Source: Rhodanobacter sp. DHB23
GTDB lineage: Bacteria; Pseudomonadota; Gammaproteobacteria; Xanthomonadales; Rhodanobacteraceae
DNA length: 64,000 nt
Direction of reading: 5' to 3'
Assembly: GCF_014842975.1 (NCBI RefSeq)
Contig: NZ_JACYXK010000029.1
Span: forward strand, 558,001-622,000
In this document: in pieces, positions 51,636 to 59,848 of the stretch
Layout: every line of letters begins with the position of its first letter
Position numbering within the stretch: position 1 is the first letter of the stretch
Position numbers and translations under genes: made by a program
The notes under the pieces: model-generated
Database searches by the model: none
Seen by the model: the letters and a program-made list of their open reading frames with translations, nothing else
Told to the model about the DNA's origin: nothing

Positions 51636-53084
51636 TCATGGCACGGCGGCCACCGGCGTGGCGACCGCTGTGCAATGCGTGTCGTCGCCGCAGGCCTGCC
51701 AGCCGCCGCCCAACGCCTTGTAGAGCGCCACTGCGCGGGTGTCGATGGCGGCCTGCGCCTGCGCCAGCGCATCGTCCGCGGCGAGTTGCACGCGTTGGGC
51801 GTCGAGCAGTTCGAGGTAGCCGGTGGCGCCCTGTTCGTAGCGCACCCTGGCCAGCTCGGCGGCATGGCGGCTCTGCTGCGCCTGCGCGGCCAGTTTCCCG
51901 ACGCGGTCGTGCTGCAGGTTGTAGCCGACCACGGCGTTGTCCACGTCCTCCATGGCCTCCAGCAAGGTGCGCTGGTAGTTGGCCTGCGCGGCATCGGTGC
52001 GGGCTTCGGCGGCATGCAGTTCGCTGCGCACGCGCTGCACGTTGAGGCCGTTCCAGGTGATGCTGGGCGCGATCGACCACGCCCGCGAAGACGGGCCGCC
52101 GAAGTCGTTGCTGCGGCCGGCGAGGAAGCCGAGGAAGCCGCCCAGCGAGAGGTGCGGGAAGAAATCCGCCTTGGCCACGCCGATGCGTGCGGTGGCGGCG
52201 GCGTATTCGCGCTCGGCGATGCGCACGTCGGGCCGTCGCGCCAGCACGTCGCCGGCGGCGCCGATCGGCAGCACGGCGTCGATCGGCTTGAAGGTCTGTG
52301 GCGAGATGTCGATGTCCAGCGCGCCGGGCTGTTCGCCCAGCAGCACGGCGAGGCGGTACGCGTCGGCATGCGCCTGCATGTCGAGCAGGGGCAGCTGCGC
52401 CTGCGCCGCGCTGAGTTGCGCCTCGGCGCTGGCCACGTCCTGGTCGGAGGCCGTGCCCACTTCGGCGCGGGCGCGGATCAGCTTCAGCGTGTCCTGCTGG
52501 TTGGCGATGTCGCGGTTGGCGATCGCCTGCCGTTGCTGCGTGCCACGCAGGTCGAAGTAGTTGCGCGCCACTTCGGCGAACAGGCTCACCTGCGCGTCCT
52601 GCAGTCCGGCTTCGCTGGCGCCGAGGTCGGCGCGCGCGGCTTCCACCGAGCGGCGCACGCCGCCGAATACGTCGATTTCCCAGCTGGCGTCGAAGCCGGC
52701 CTGGTAGGCGGTGACCGTGCTGCGCTGGGTATCGAAGCCCGGCGTCTGCTCACGGCTGCGGCTGTACGAAACGCCGGCCTGCACGTCGGGCAGGTATTGC
52801 GATTTGGCGCCGCCGAGCAGGGCGCGCGATTCGGCCAGCCGCGCTTGCGCGATGCGCAGGTCGAGGTTGCCGGCGGCGGCGCGCCGGATCAGCGCGTCGA
52901 GCGTCGGGTCACCGAACTGCTTCCACCACTGCGCCTGGAACTGCGCGGCGCTTTCGCGCGCCGCGTCGATGCCCTGCAGTTGCGGTGCGGGCGTGGCCGG
53001 CGCCTTGTAGTCGGGGCCGATGCTGGCGCAACCGGCCAGCACCAGGGCGGCGAACAACGCGGTATTGCGAAGCAAGCTTTTCAT
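51636..53084 (-). CDS. RND efflux outer-membrane lipoprotein (NodT/OprM family)
   Basis: This 482-aa protein has a lipoprotein signal (MKSLLRNTALFAALVLAGC, lipid Cys19) and two OEP repeats of long helical hairpins. GPDYKAPATPAPQ at the N-terminus and RRPDVRIAEREYAAATARIGVAKADFFPHLSLGG are typical of OprM-like channels. It forms the outer-membrane exit duct of the tripartite pump. It is separated from the permease gene by one base, so it is the third gene of a MFP-permease-OMP operon. Confidence 0.94.
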   Translation of the reverse strand: MKSLLRNTALFAALVLAGCASIGPDYKAPATPAPQLQGIDAARESAAQFQAQWWKQFGDPTLDALIRRAAAGNLDLRIAQARLAESRALLGGAKSQYLPDVQAGVSYSRSREQTPGFDTQRSTVTAYQAGFDASWEIDVFGGVRRSVEAARADLGASEAGLQDAQVSLFAEVARNYFDLRGTQQRQAIANRDIANQQDTLKLIRARAEVGTASDQDVASAEAQLSAAQAQLPLLDMQAHADAYRLAVLLGEQPGALDIDISPQTFKPIDAVLPIGAAGDVLARRPDVRIAEREYAAATARIGVAKADFFPHLSLGGFLGFLAGRSNDFGGPSSRAWSIAPSITWNGLNVQRVRSELHAAEARTDAAQANYQRTLLEAMEDVDNAVVGYNLQHDRVGKLAAQAQQSRHAAELARVRYEQGATGYLELLDAQRVQLAADDALAQAQAAIDTRAVALYKALGGGWQACGDDTHCTAVATPVAAVP

Positions 53085-53085
53085 C

Positions 53086-56000
53086 TCAATGACCCTCCAG
53101 CGCCGGCAAGCCGTTCGCCTGCGCGTGCTTGCGCGCTTCGCGGCGTTCCACCAGGGCGCGAATCACGACGTAGAACAGCGGGGTGTAAATCAGTCCGAAC
53201 AGGGTGACGCCGAGCATGCCGGAGAACACCGCCACACCCATCGCGTGGCGCATTTCCGCGCCGGCGCCGTGCGAGGTCACCAGCGGCACCACGCCCATGA
53301 TGAAAGCGATCGAGGTCATCAGGATCGGGCGCAGTCGCAGCTTGGCCGCCTCCAGCACCGCCTCGTGGCGGCTCATGCCTTCATGCTGGCGTTCGCGGGC
53401 GAACTCCACGATCAGGATCGCGTTCTTGCAGGCCAGGCCTACCAGCACGATCAGGCCGATCTGGGTGAAGATGTTGTTGTCGCCGCCCGACAGCCACACG
53501 CCGGCGATCGCGGACAGCAGCACCATCGGCACGATCAGGATCACCGCGAGCGGCAGCGACCAGCTCTCGTACAGCGAGGACAGCACCAGGAACACCAGCA
53601 GCACGCACAACGGGAACACCAGGATCGCGGTGTTGCCGGCGAGGATCTGCTGGTAGGTGAGGTCGGTCCACTCGAAGCTCATGCCGTTCGGCAGGACCTG
53701 CTGCGCCAGCTTCTCCATCGCCGCCTGTGCCTGGCCCGAGCTGTAGCCCGGCGCCGGGCCGCCGTTGATCTCGGCGGTGGGGTAGCCGTTGTAGTGCTGC
53801 ACGCGGTCCGGGCCGGCGCCGTGCGTCACGCTGACGAAGGAACCCAGCGGCACCATGTCACCGTGCGCGTTGCGCGTCTTCAGCTGGCTGATGTCCTCCA
53901 GGTCGTGGCGGAACGACGGTTCGGCGGACAGGTTCACCTGGTAGGTGCGGCCGAAGCGGTTGAAGTCGTTGACGTAGAGCGAGCCGAGGTAGGCCTGCAT
54001 GGTCTCGTACACGTCGCCCAGGTTCACGCCCTCGGCCTTGGCCTTCTCGCGGTCCACGTCCACGTCCACCTGCGGCACGTTCACCTGGAAGCTGGAGAAC
54101 AGGCCGGCCAGCGCGGGTTCCTTCCGGCTCGCCGCGATCAGGTTCTGTGTCTGCTTGTACAGCTCGTCGAAGCCGAGCTGGCCGCGGTCCTCGACCTGCA
54201 TGCGGAAGCCGCCGATCGTGCCCAGGCCCATCACCGGCGGTGGCGGGAAGATCGCGATGTAGGCGTCCTGGATGGCGGCGAACTTCGCGTTCAGCGCACC
54301 GGCAATCGCACCGGCGGAAAGATCCGCGCTGCGCCGTTCCTCGAACGGCTTCAGCGTGACGAACACGATGCCGGCGTTGCTGCTGTTGGTGAAGCCGTTC
54401 ACCGACAGGCCGGGGAAGGCCACCGCGCTCTGCACGCCGGGCTGCTTCAGCGCGATCGCGCTCATCTGCTTGATCACGTCCTCGGTGCGGTCCAGCGAGG
54501 CGGCGTCGGGCAGTTGCGCGAACGACACCAGGTATTGCTTGTCCTGGGTCGGCACGAAACCGGTGGGTACGTGCCAGAAGCCGAACGCGGTGAGGCCGAT
54601 CAACGCCGCGTACACCACCAGCGCGGCCGCACCCTTGCCCTGCAGCTTGCGCGTACCTTCCACGTAGCGTTCCGCGCCGCGATGGAACAGGCGGTTGAAC
54701 GGACGGAACAGCCAGCCGAACAGGCGGTCGATGGCGCGGGTGAGGCGGTCCTTCGGCGCGCCGTGCGGCAGCAGCAGGATCGCCGCCAGCGCCGGGCTCA
54801 GGGTCAGCGAGTTGAACGCCGAGATCACCGTGGAGATCGCGATGGTCAGCGCGAACTGGCGGTAGAACTCGCCGGTGAGGCCGCTGATGAAGGCGGTGGG
54901 GATGAACACCGCGCACAGCACCAGGGCGGTGGCCACGATCGGCCCGGTGACCTCGTGCATCGCCTTGCGCGTAGCCTCCTTCGGCGACTGGCCCAGCTCG
55001 ATGTGGCGCTCCACGTTCTCCACCACCACGATGGCATCGTCCACCACGATGCCGATCGCCAGCACCATGCCGAACAGCGACAGCGCGTTGAGCGAGAAGC
55101 CCACCACGTACATCACCGCGAAGGTGCCGATCAGCGACACTGGCACCGCGATCAGCGGGATCACCGAGGCGCGCCAGGTCTGCAGGAACAGGATCACCAC
55201 CAGCACCACCAGCAGGATCGCCTCCAGCAGGGTGTGCGCCACCGCCTCGATCGAGCCGCGCACGAACACCGTGGGGTCGTACACGATGTGGTACGCGATG
55301 CCCTGCGGGAACTCCTTCTTCAGCTGCGCCATGGTGGCGCGCACTTCGTCGGAGATCTGGATGGCGTTGGAGCCGGGCCGTGCGAAGATCGGAATGGCCA
55401 CTGCCGGCTGGTTGTCCAGCAGGCTGCGCAGCGCGTACTGGTCCGAGCCCAGTTCCACCCGCGCCACGTCGCCCAGGTGCACCACGGCGCCATCGGCGTC
55501 GGTGCGCAGCACGATGTTGCGGAAGTCATCCACCGTGCTGAGGCGACCCTGCGTGTTGATGTTGAGTTGGAAGTCGGCGTTGCCGTGCACCGGCGGTGCG
55601 TTCAGCGCACCGGCCGCCACCTGCACGTTCTGCTCGCGGATCGCGTCCGCCACGTCGCCGGTGGTGAGGCCGCGCTGGGCCAGCCGGTCCGGGTTGAGCC
55701 AGACGCGCATGGAGTATTCGCCGGCGCCGAAGATCTGCACGTCGCCCACGCCGTTCAACCGGTTCAGCACGTCTTTCACGTGCAGCCGCGCGTAGTTCGA
55801 CAGGTACAGCATGTCGTAGCGCTGGTCGGGCGAGGTGAGATGCACCACCATGGTGAGGTCGGGCGAACTCTTCTGCGTGGTCACGCCGAGCCGTTGCACT
55901 TCCTCCGGCAAACGCGGCAGCGCCTGCGACACGCGGTTCTGCACTTCCACCTGCGCGGTGTTGAGGTCGGTGCCCAGCGCGAAGGTGACGGTAAGCGTCA

Positions 56001-56271
56001 TCACGCCGTCGCTGGTGGCCTGCGAGGAGGTGTAGAGCATGCCTTCGACGCCGTTGATCTGTTCCTCCAGCGGCGTGGCGACGGTCTCGCCGATCACCTT
56101 GGGATTGGCGCCGGGATAGTTGGCGCGCACCACCACGGTGGGCGGCACCACTTCGGGGTATTCGCTGATCGGCAACTGGAACACCGCGATGCTGCCGGTG
56201 ATGACGAACAGCAGCGAAAGCACGGCGGCCATGATGGGCCGGTCGACGAAAAACTGGGCGATGTTTTTCAT
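53086..56271 (-). CDS. RND multidrug efflux permease (HAE1/AcrB family)
   Basis: This 1061-aa inner-membrane protein is a proton-driven drug exporter with 12 helices and two large periplasmic loops. The N-terminus is FFVDRPIMAAVLSLLFVITG, and the proton-relay Asp pair lies in TM4 (AIGIVVDDAIVVVENVERH). GVEGMLYTSSQATSDGVMTL and QVLPNGMSFEWTDLTYQQILAGNTAILVFPLCVLLVFLVL are HAE1 landmarks. It resembles MexF-type pumps. A pair of palindromic repeats sits in the 137-bp gap to the upstream MFP gene. Confidence 0.96.
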   Translation of the reverse strand: MKNIAQFFVDRPIMAAVLSLLFVITGSIAVFQLPISEYPEVVPPTVVVRANYPGANPKVIGETVATPLEEQINGVEGMLYTSSQATSDGVMTLTVTFALGTDLNTAQVEVQNRVSQALPRLPEEVQRLGVTTQKSSPDLTMVVHLTSPDQRYDMLYLSNYARLHVKDVLNRLNGVGDVQIFGAGEYSMRVWLNPDRLAQRGLTTGDVADAIREQNVQVAAGALNAPPVHGNADFQLNINTQGRLSTVDDFRNIVLRTDADGAVVHLGDVARVELGSDQYALRSLLDNQPAVAIPIFARPGSNAIQISDEVRATMAQLKKEFPQGIAYHIVYDPTVFVRGSIEAVAHTLLEAILLVVLVVILFLQTWRASVIPLIAVPVSLIGTFAVMYVVGFSLNALSLFGMVLAIGIVVDDAIVVVENVERHIELGQSPKEATRKAMHEVTGPIVATALVLCAVFIPTAFISGLTGEFYRQFALTIAISTVISAFNSLTLSPALAAILLLPHGAPKDRLTRAIDRLFGWLFRPFNRLFHRGAERYVEGTRKLQGKGAAALVVYAALIGLTAFGFWHVPTGFVPTQDKQYLVSFAQLPDAASLDRTEDVIKQMSAIALKQPGVQSAVAFPGLSVNGFTNSSNAGIVFVTLKPFEERRSADLSAGAIAGALNAKFAAIQDAYIAIFPPPPVMGLGTIGGFRMQVEDRGQLGFDELYKQTQNLIAASRKEPALAGLFSSFQVNVPQVDVDVDREKAKAEGVNLGDVYETMQAYLGSLYVNDFNRFGRTYQVNLSAEPSFRHDLEDISQLKTRNAHGDMVPLGSFVSVTHGAGPDRVQHYNGYPTAEINGGPAPGYSSGQAQAAMEKLAQQVLPNGMSFEWTDLTYQQILAGNTAILVFPLCVLLVFLVLSSLYESWSLPLAVILIVPMVLLSAIAGVWLSGGDNNIFTQIGLIVLVGLACKNAILIVEFARERQHEGMSRHEAVLEAAKLRLRPILMTSIAFIMGVVPLVTSHGAGAEMRHAMGVAVFSGMLGVTLFGLIYTPLFYVVIRALVERREARKHAQANGLPALEGH

Positions 56272-56311
56272 GGGAAATCCTTGGGAGCCTTGCCAGGGGC
56301 GGCTCTTGGCT

Positions 56312-56405
56312 CCTCCCCCTGCATCGCAGGGGGAGGTCGGGAGGGGGGCTTTTGCTGGTGGGCTTCACCCCACCCCATCCCTCCCCTGCTGCACGCAGGG
56401 GAGGG
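56312..56405. repeat. Paired palindromic repeat (family A) inside the RND operon
   Basis: The first hairpin has arms CCTCCCCCTGC and complement (56312-56322 and 56326-56336). The second has arms CCCTCCCCTGC and complement (56379-56389 and 56395-56405). Order, spacing and arms match the element at 31363-31459. It ends three bases before the MFP stop region and could moderate read-through from the MFP gene to the permease gene. Confidence 0.8.
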
Positions 56406-56408
56406 GGC

Positions 56409-57650
56409 TCAGCCTTGCGGTTCGTGCCTGGGCGGCGCGGTCATCGCGGTATGCGAATCGTCATGCGCGCCAGCGTCCACCACCGCCTTGTCCTGCGTAT
56501 CGAGGTGGTAGTCCATCGCCACCTGTTGCGGATTCACCTCGGCACCGGGCCGCACGCGTTGCAGGCCGTTCACCACCACGACGTCATTGGGCTGCAGGCC
56601 GCTGTCGATCACGCGCAAGCCGTGGAACAAGGCGCCGGTGCTGACCTTGCGGTACTGCACCTTGTGCTGGGCGTCGACCACGTAGACGAACTGGTTGCCC
56701 AGGTCGGTGCCCACGGCGCGGTCGTCGATCAGCAGGCGCGGCTGCGGCTGGCCGCTCTGCAGGCGGATGCGCGCGTACAGGCCGGGGGTGAACAGGCTGT
56801 CCTTGTTGTCGAACACCGCGCGCAACCGCATGGTGCCGGAGTCGGTGTGCAGCTGGTTGTCGACGAAGTCGATGCGGCCGTTGTGCGGGTAGCCTTCCTC
56901 GTCGGACAGCTCCATCGAAGCTTCGATCCGCGGGCTGTTGCCGTCGTGCGTGGCGTTGGCGCGCAGGTGGTCGAGCTTCAGCCAGGTGTGCTCGTCCACG
57001 TCGAAGTACACGTACACCGGGTTCACCGAGACCACGCTGGTCAGCACGTCGCCGCTGCCGACCAGGTTGCCGGAGGTGATGCGCACGTTGCTGACGCGCC
57101 CGTCGATCGGCGAACGCACCTCGGTGTAGCCGAGGTTGAGCTTGGCCGTGGCCAGCGCGGCATCGGCGGCGGCGAGTGCCGCGCTGGCGCTTTGCGCGGC
57201 GGTGGCCAGGCGGTCGGCCTCCTGCTGCGAGATCGCGCGCTGGTCGAGCAGGCGGCTCGCGCGCTGGGCGTCGGTTTCGGCCAGCGCCCGCTCGGCCAGT
57301 GCCTGGGTGCGGGTGGCGGTGAGTCGGTCCACTTCGGCCTGGAACGGGCGCGGGTCGATGCGGAACAGCACGTCGCCCTTGTGCACCAGCGCGCCTTCCT
57401 TGAACGCCACGGATTCCACATAGCCACCTACGCGCGGACGCAGCTCCACGCTGTCCACTGCCTGCACGCGGCCGGTGAAGTCGGCGCTGCTGCTCACCGG
57501 GCGCAGCAGGGCGCGGGCCACGGTCACTTCGGGCAGGGCGGTGCCGGTGCCGATGTCCTGGGCGTGGCTGCCGCCATGCTCGCCGAGCAAGGCCCAGCTG
57601 CCGGCGACGGTCGCAACGACGAGGCCGGACAGGATCAGGTTCTTCTTCAT
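56409..57650 (-). CDS. RND efflux periplasmic adaptor (membrane fusion protein)
   Basis: This 413-aa adaptor has an N-terminal export/anchor helix (MKKNLILSGLVVATVAGSWALL). The barrel-sandwich hybrid is split by an alpha hairpin (RVQAVDSVELRPRVGGYVESVAFKEGALVHKGDVLFRIDPRPFQAEVDRL...LGYTEVRSPIDGRVSN), and beta-barrel and membrane-proximal domains follow. The start at 57650 follows a GGGAG Shine-Dalgarno. It has a His-rich C-terminal tail (DAGAHDDSHTAMTAPPRHEPQG). It is the first gene of the efflux operon, divergent from a LysR gene. Confidence 0.94.
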   Translation of the reverse strand: MKKNLILSGLVVATVAGSWALLGEHGGSHAQDIGTGTALPEVTVARALLRPVSSSADFTGRVQAVDSVELRPRVGGYVESVAFKEGALVHKGDVLFRIDPRPFQAEVDRLTATRTQALAERALAETDAQRASRLLDQRAISQQEADRLATAAQSASAALAAADAALATAKLNLGYTEVRSPIDGRVSNVRITSGNLVGSGDVLTSVVSVNPVYVYFDVDEHTWLKLDHLRANATHDGNSPRIEASMELSDEEGYPHNGRIDFVDNQLHTDSGTMRLRAVFDNKDSLFTPGLYARIRLQSGQPQPRLLIDDRAVGTDLGNQFVYVVDAQHKVQYRKVSTGALFHGLRVIDSGLQPNDVVVVNGLQRVRPGAEVNPQQVAMDYHLDTQDKAVVDAGAHDDSHTAMTAPPRHEPQG

Positions 57651-57705
57651 GTTCACTCTCCCTGGAGTGGGGTCGTGCGGCGATGCAGCACGATGGGGGA
57701 GGCGA

Positions 57706-57734
57706 ATAATAGGTATACCGATGGGTACAGAAAA
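57706..57734 (-). promoter_or_regulatory. RND operon promoter with a TetR-like operator in the spacer
   Basis: On the minus strand a -10 TATTAT (57706-57711) lies 17 bp from a weak -35 TTTTCT (57729-57734). The spacer contains TACCGATGGGTA (57716-57727 on the plus strand), one mismatch from the TACCGATCGGTA operators of the TetR/MFS pair. Confidence 0.5.
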
Positions 57735-57741
57735 ACCCCAT

Positions 57742-57775
57742 TTCGTGAACTCCACTAGTGACGAGCAGTCACGAA
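57742..57775. promoter_or_regulatory. Candidate LysR-regulator site between the RND operon and the lysR-type gene
   Basis: TTCGTGA and TCACGAA (57742-57748 and 57769-57775) are inverted, and inside them GTGAC-N5-GTCAC (57758-57772) forms a second dyad. Position 10-40 bp before the LysR-type start fits autoregulation and divergent control of the pump. Confidence 0.45.
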
Positions 57776-57785
57776 TGGCGGCACA

Positions 57786-58823
57786 ATGACAGGCATGGAA
57801 GATTTTTCAGCAATATCGAGCTTCGTCCGCGTGGTGGAAGCGCGCAGTTTCGCGGCTGCCGCCGTGCAACTGGGCATGACGCCGTCCGGTGTCAGCCGCG
57901 CGGTGTCACGGCTGGAGGAGCAGATCGGCGTACGTCTGCTGTTCCGCAGCACGAGGGCGTTGCGGCTCACCGACGACGGCGAGTCGTTCTACCAGCGCTG
58001 CAAGGCGATCCTGGCTGACCTCGGCGAGGCGGTGGATGCGTTGAATTACGCGCGCAACAAACCCAAGGGCAAGCTGCGCGTGGCGGTGAACGTGTCGGTG
58101 GGTCGCGCCGCGCTGATCCCCAACCTCGCGGATTTCGAGGCGCGCTACCCCGACATCCGGTTGGAGCTGTCGATGAGCGACCGCAACCTCGGCCTGATCG
58201 AGGAAGGCATCGACTGCGCGATCCGCATGGGCGAGCTGGAGGATTCCAACCTGATCGCGCGCAAGCTCGGCTATTTCAGCAACGTGCTGTGCGCCGCGCC
58301 CAGCTACCTGGAGCGCCATGGCACGCCGGTCACCATCGCCGACCTCGCGCAGCACCGCTGCATCAACTACGTCTACCCCACCAGCGGCCGTGCCTACCAG
58401 TGGCAGTTCGACACCCCGGACGGCCGCATCGCGCTGGACATCGATGCGCACCTGCTGATCAACGACGGCGAGTCGGTGATCCAGGCGGCGATGGCCGGGC
58501 TGGGCATCATCCAGGTGCCGCACTGGCTGGCCGCCTGCGCGATCGGCATGGGCAAGCTGCAGGTGATCATGGAAGACACCATCTGCACCGGCTCACCGGT
58601 GTGGCTGGTCTATCCGCAGAAGAAGCATCTTTCCGCGCGCGTGCAGGCTTTCCTGGAGTGGGTGCACGAGCTGTTCGAGCGCACCAACCTGCCGGCCTGC
58701 AAGCTGGGCATGGCGCTGCCACCCAAGGGCGCCGCCCAGACGCCCTGCGATGTCGACAGTGGTGCCGCTCAGACGCCTGCCGGCATCAGCAGGAGCAAGG
58801 CCGCGCCCAGCGCGATGCGGTAG
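57786..58823 (+). CDS. LysR-family transcriptional regulator
   Basis: This 345-aa protein has an N-terminal winged helix (MEDFSAISSFVRVVEARSFAAAAVQLGMTPSGVSRAVSRLEEQIG) and a periplasmic-binding-type effector domain (about residues 95-300). The C-terminal 40 residues are low-complexity (KGAAQTPCDVDSGAAQTPAG) and overlap the convergent uppP gene by 55 bp, so the 3' end may be extended by read-through composition. It is divergent from the RND efflux operon and probably regulates it. ATG 57795 is an alternative start. Confidence 0.92.
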   Translation: MTGMEDFSAISSFVRVVEARSFAAAAVQLGMTPSGVSRAVSRLEEQIGVRLLFRSTRALRLTDDGESFYQRCKAILADLGEAVDALNYARNKPKGKLRVAVNVSVGRAALIPNLADFEARYPDIRLELSMSDRNLGLIEEGIDCAIRMGELEDSNLIARKLGYFSNVLCAAPSYLERHGTPVTIADLAQHRCINYVYPTSGRAYQWQFDTPDGRIALDIDAHLLINDGESVIQAAMAGLGIIQVPHWLAACAIGMGKLQVIMEDTICTGSPVWLVYPQKKHLSARVQAFLEWVHELFERTNLPACKLGMALPPKGAAQTPCDVDSGAAQTPAGISRSKAAPSAMR

Positions 58824-59563
58824 ACCGCGAAAGCCGTGAAGCGGTGCGTGCGGATGTAGCCCAGCAGCCACTTCACCGCGATGAAGCCGACGACCAGCGA
58901 GACGAGGAAACCCACGCCCAGCGCGGTCCAGTCCTCGTGCGCCGCGCCGCCGCCCTTCCATACCTTCAGCAGCTCGTAGCCGGTGGCCGCGTACATGGTG
59001 GGGATGCCGACCAGGAAGGCGAACTCGGTGGCGGCGGCGCGGTTGCTGGTGCCGAACAACATCGCGGCGAAGATGGTGGCGCCCGAGCGCGAGGTGCCGG
59101 GGAACACGCCCGCCACCATCTGCGCGATGCCCACCAGGATCGCCACCGTCCAGGTCACCTCGCGGCGGTCCGGCTGGCGCGCGGCCAGCGCTTCCGCGCC
59201 TATCATCCAGAAGCCGCCGATGATCAGCGCCCAGGCGATCGGCGTCACCGTTTCCGGCAGCTTGAAGCCGTAGTGCGTGACGACCAGGCCCAGCACGCAG
59301 GTGATCAGGAACGCCACCGTGAGCTTGGACAGGTAGTCGCGCGTACCCGGGTCGCGCCACTGCGTCAGCAATTGCCAGACGCGCTTCCAGTACACCAGGG
59401 TGATGGCCAGGATGGCGCCGGCCTGGATGCCCACGTTGAACAGGTCGGAACGCGCGCCCAGCCAGTGTTCGGCGATCAGCAGGTGTCCGGTGGAGGAGAT
59501 CGGCAGGAATTCGGTGATGCCTTCGATGATGCCGAGCAGGATGATGTTGAGCAGGTCGGTCAC
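58769..59563 (-). CDS. uppP: Undecaprenyl-diphosphatase
   Basis: This 264-aa polytopic membrane enzyme recycles undecaprenyl pyrophosphate to the monophosphate lipid carrier for peptidoglycan and other surface glycans, and confers bacitracin tolerance. The BacA motifs GIIEGITEFLPISSTGHL and VFPGTSRSGATI are intact. The start is GTG at 59563 (VTDLLNIILLG). Its 3' end overlaps the LysR-type gene. The control region lies in the 285-bp gap shared with divergent glnA. Confidence 0.95.
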   Translation of the reverse strand: MTDLLNIILLGIIEGITEFLPISSTGHLLIAEHWLGARSDLFNVGIQAGAILAITLVYWKRVWQLLTQWRDPGTRDYLSKLTVAFLITCVLGLVVTHYGFKLPETVTPIAWALIIGGFWMIGAEALAARQPDRREVTWTVAILVGIAQMVAGVFPGTSRSGATIFAAMLFGTSNRAAATEFAFLVGIPTMYAATGYELLKVWKGGGAAHEDWTALGVGFLVSLVVGFIAVKWLLGYIRTHRFTAFAVYRIALGAALLLLMPAGV

Positions 59564-59700
59564 GGGTGCGTTCCGTCGGTGGGGGCCGCGTACAGGCCGC
59601 GGCAAACTGGCGTAGCTTAGAGGGGATTCGTGACTTCCCGGAGTCCTGGCCTGGCGGGGTGCGGTAGCGCCGATCGGCAGGTGCCGGCCCTTGTTGGGTT

Positions 59701-59715
59701 TCCAATGTGGTGCAA
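59701..59715. promoter_or_regulatory. NtrC-type enhancer site 1 upstream of glnA
   Basis: TCCAATGTGGTGCAA is, on the complement, TTGCACCACATTGGA, matching the NtrC consensus style TGCACCA-N-A-TGG. It is inverted relative to site 2 with a 14 of 15 match, and centred about 116 bp upstream of the predicted sigma-54 start. Confidence 0.8.
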
Positions 59716-59727
59716 CGGGATTCGGTT

Positions 59728-59742
59728 TTGCACCATATTGGA
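59728..59742. promoter_or_regulatory. NtrC-type enhancer site 2 upstream of glnA
   Basis: TTGCACCATATTGGA is the best match to the enteric NtrC box in the region. It is centred about 89 bp upstream of the predicted transcription start and 27 bp from site 1, a typical enhancer pair spacing. Confidence 0.82.
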
Positions 59743-59797
59743 GTTTCTTGAGCTGCTTCCGATGTGCAACCCCTTGTCCGCAAAGGCCCCGGGCGCA

Positions 59798-59813
59798 TGG
59801 CATGGCCCTTGCT
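59798..59813 (+). promoter_or_regulatory. Sigma-54 (-24/-12) promoter of glnA
   Basis: TGGCATGGCCCTTGCT has the invariant GG (59799-59800) and GC (59811-59812) separated by exactly 10 bases, as RpoN holoenzyme requires. The start is predicted near 59824, giving a 25-nt leader to the ATG at 59849. Confidence 0.88.
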
Positions 59814-59848
59814 ATCAACCGGACATCAACCACCACCGAGGTTCCGCC

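Noticed and set aside
53020-56511. Plus-strand frame of 1163 codons opposite the RND permease gene
   Set aside because: Low-complexity His/Gln/Arg translation lying exactly antisense to the permease. No start signal or family.
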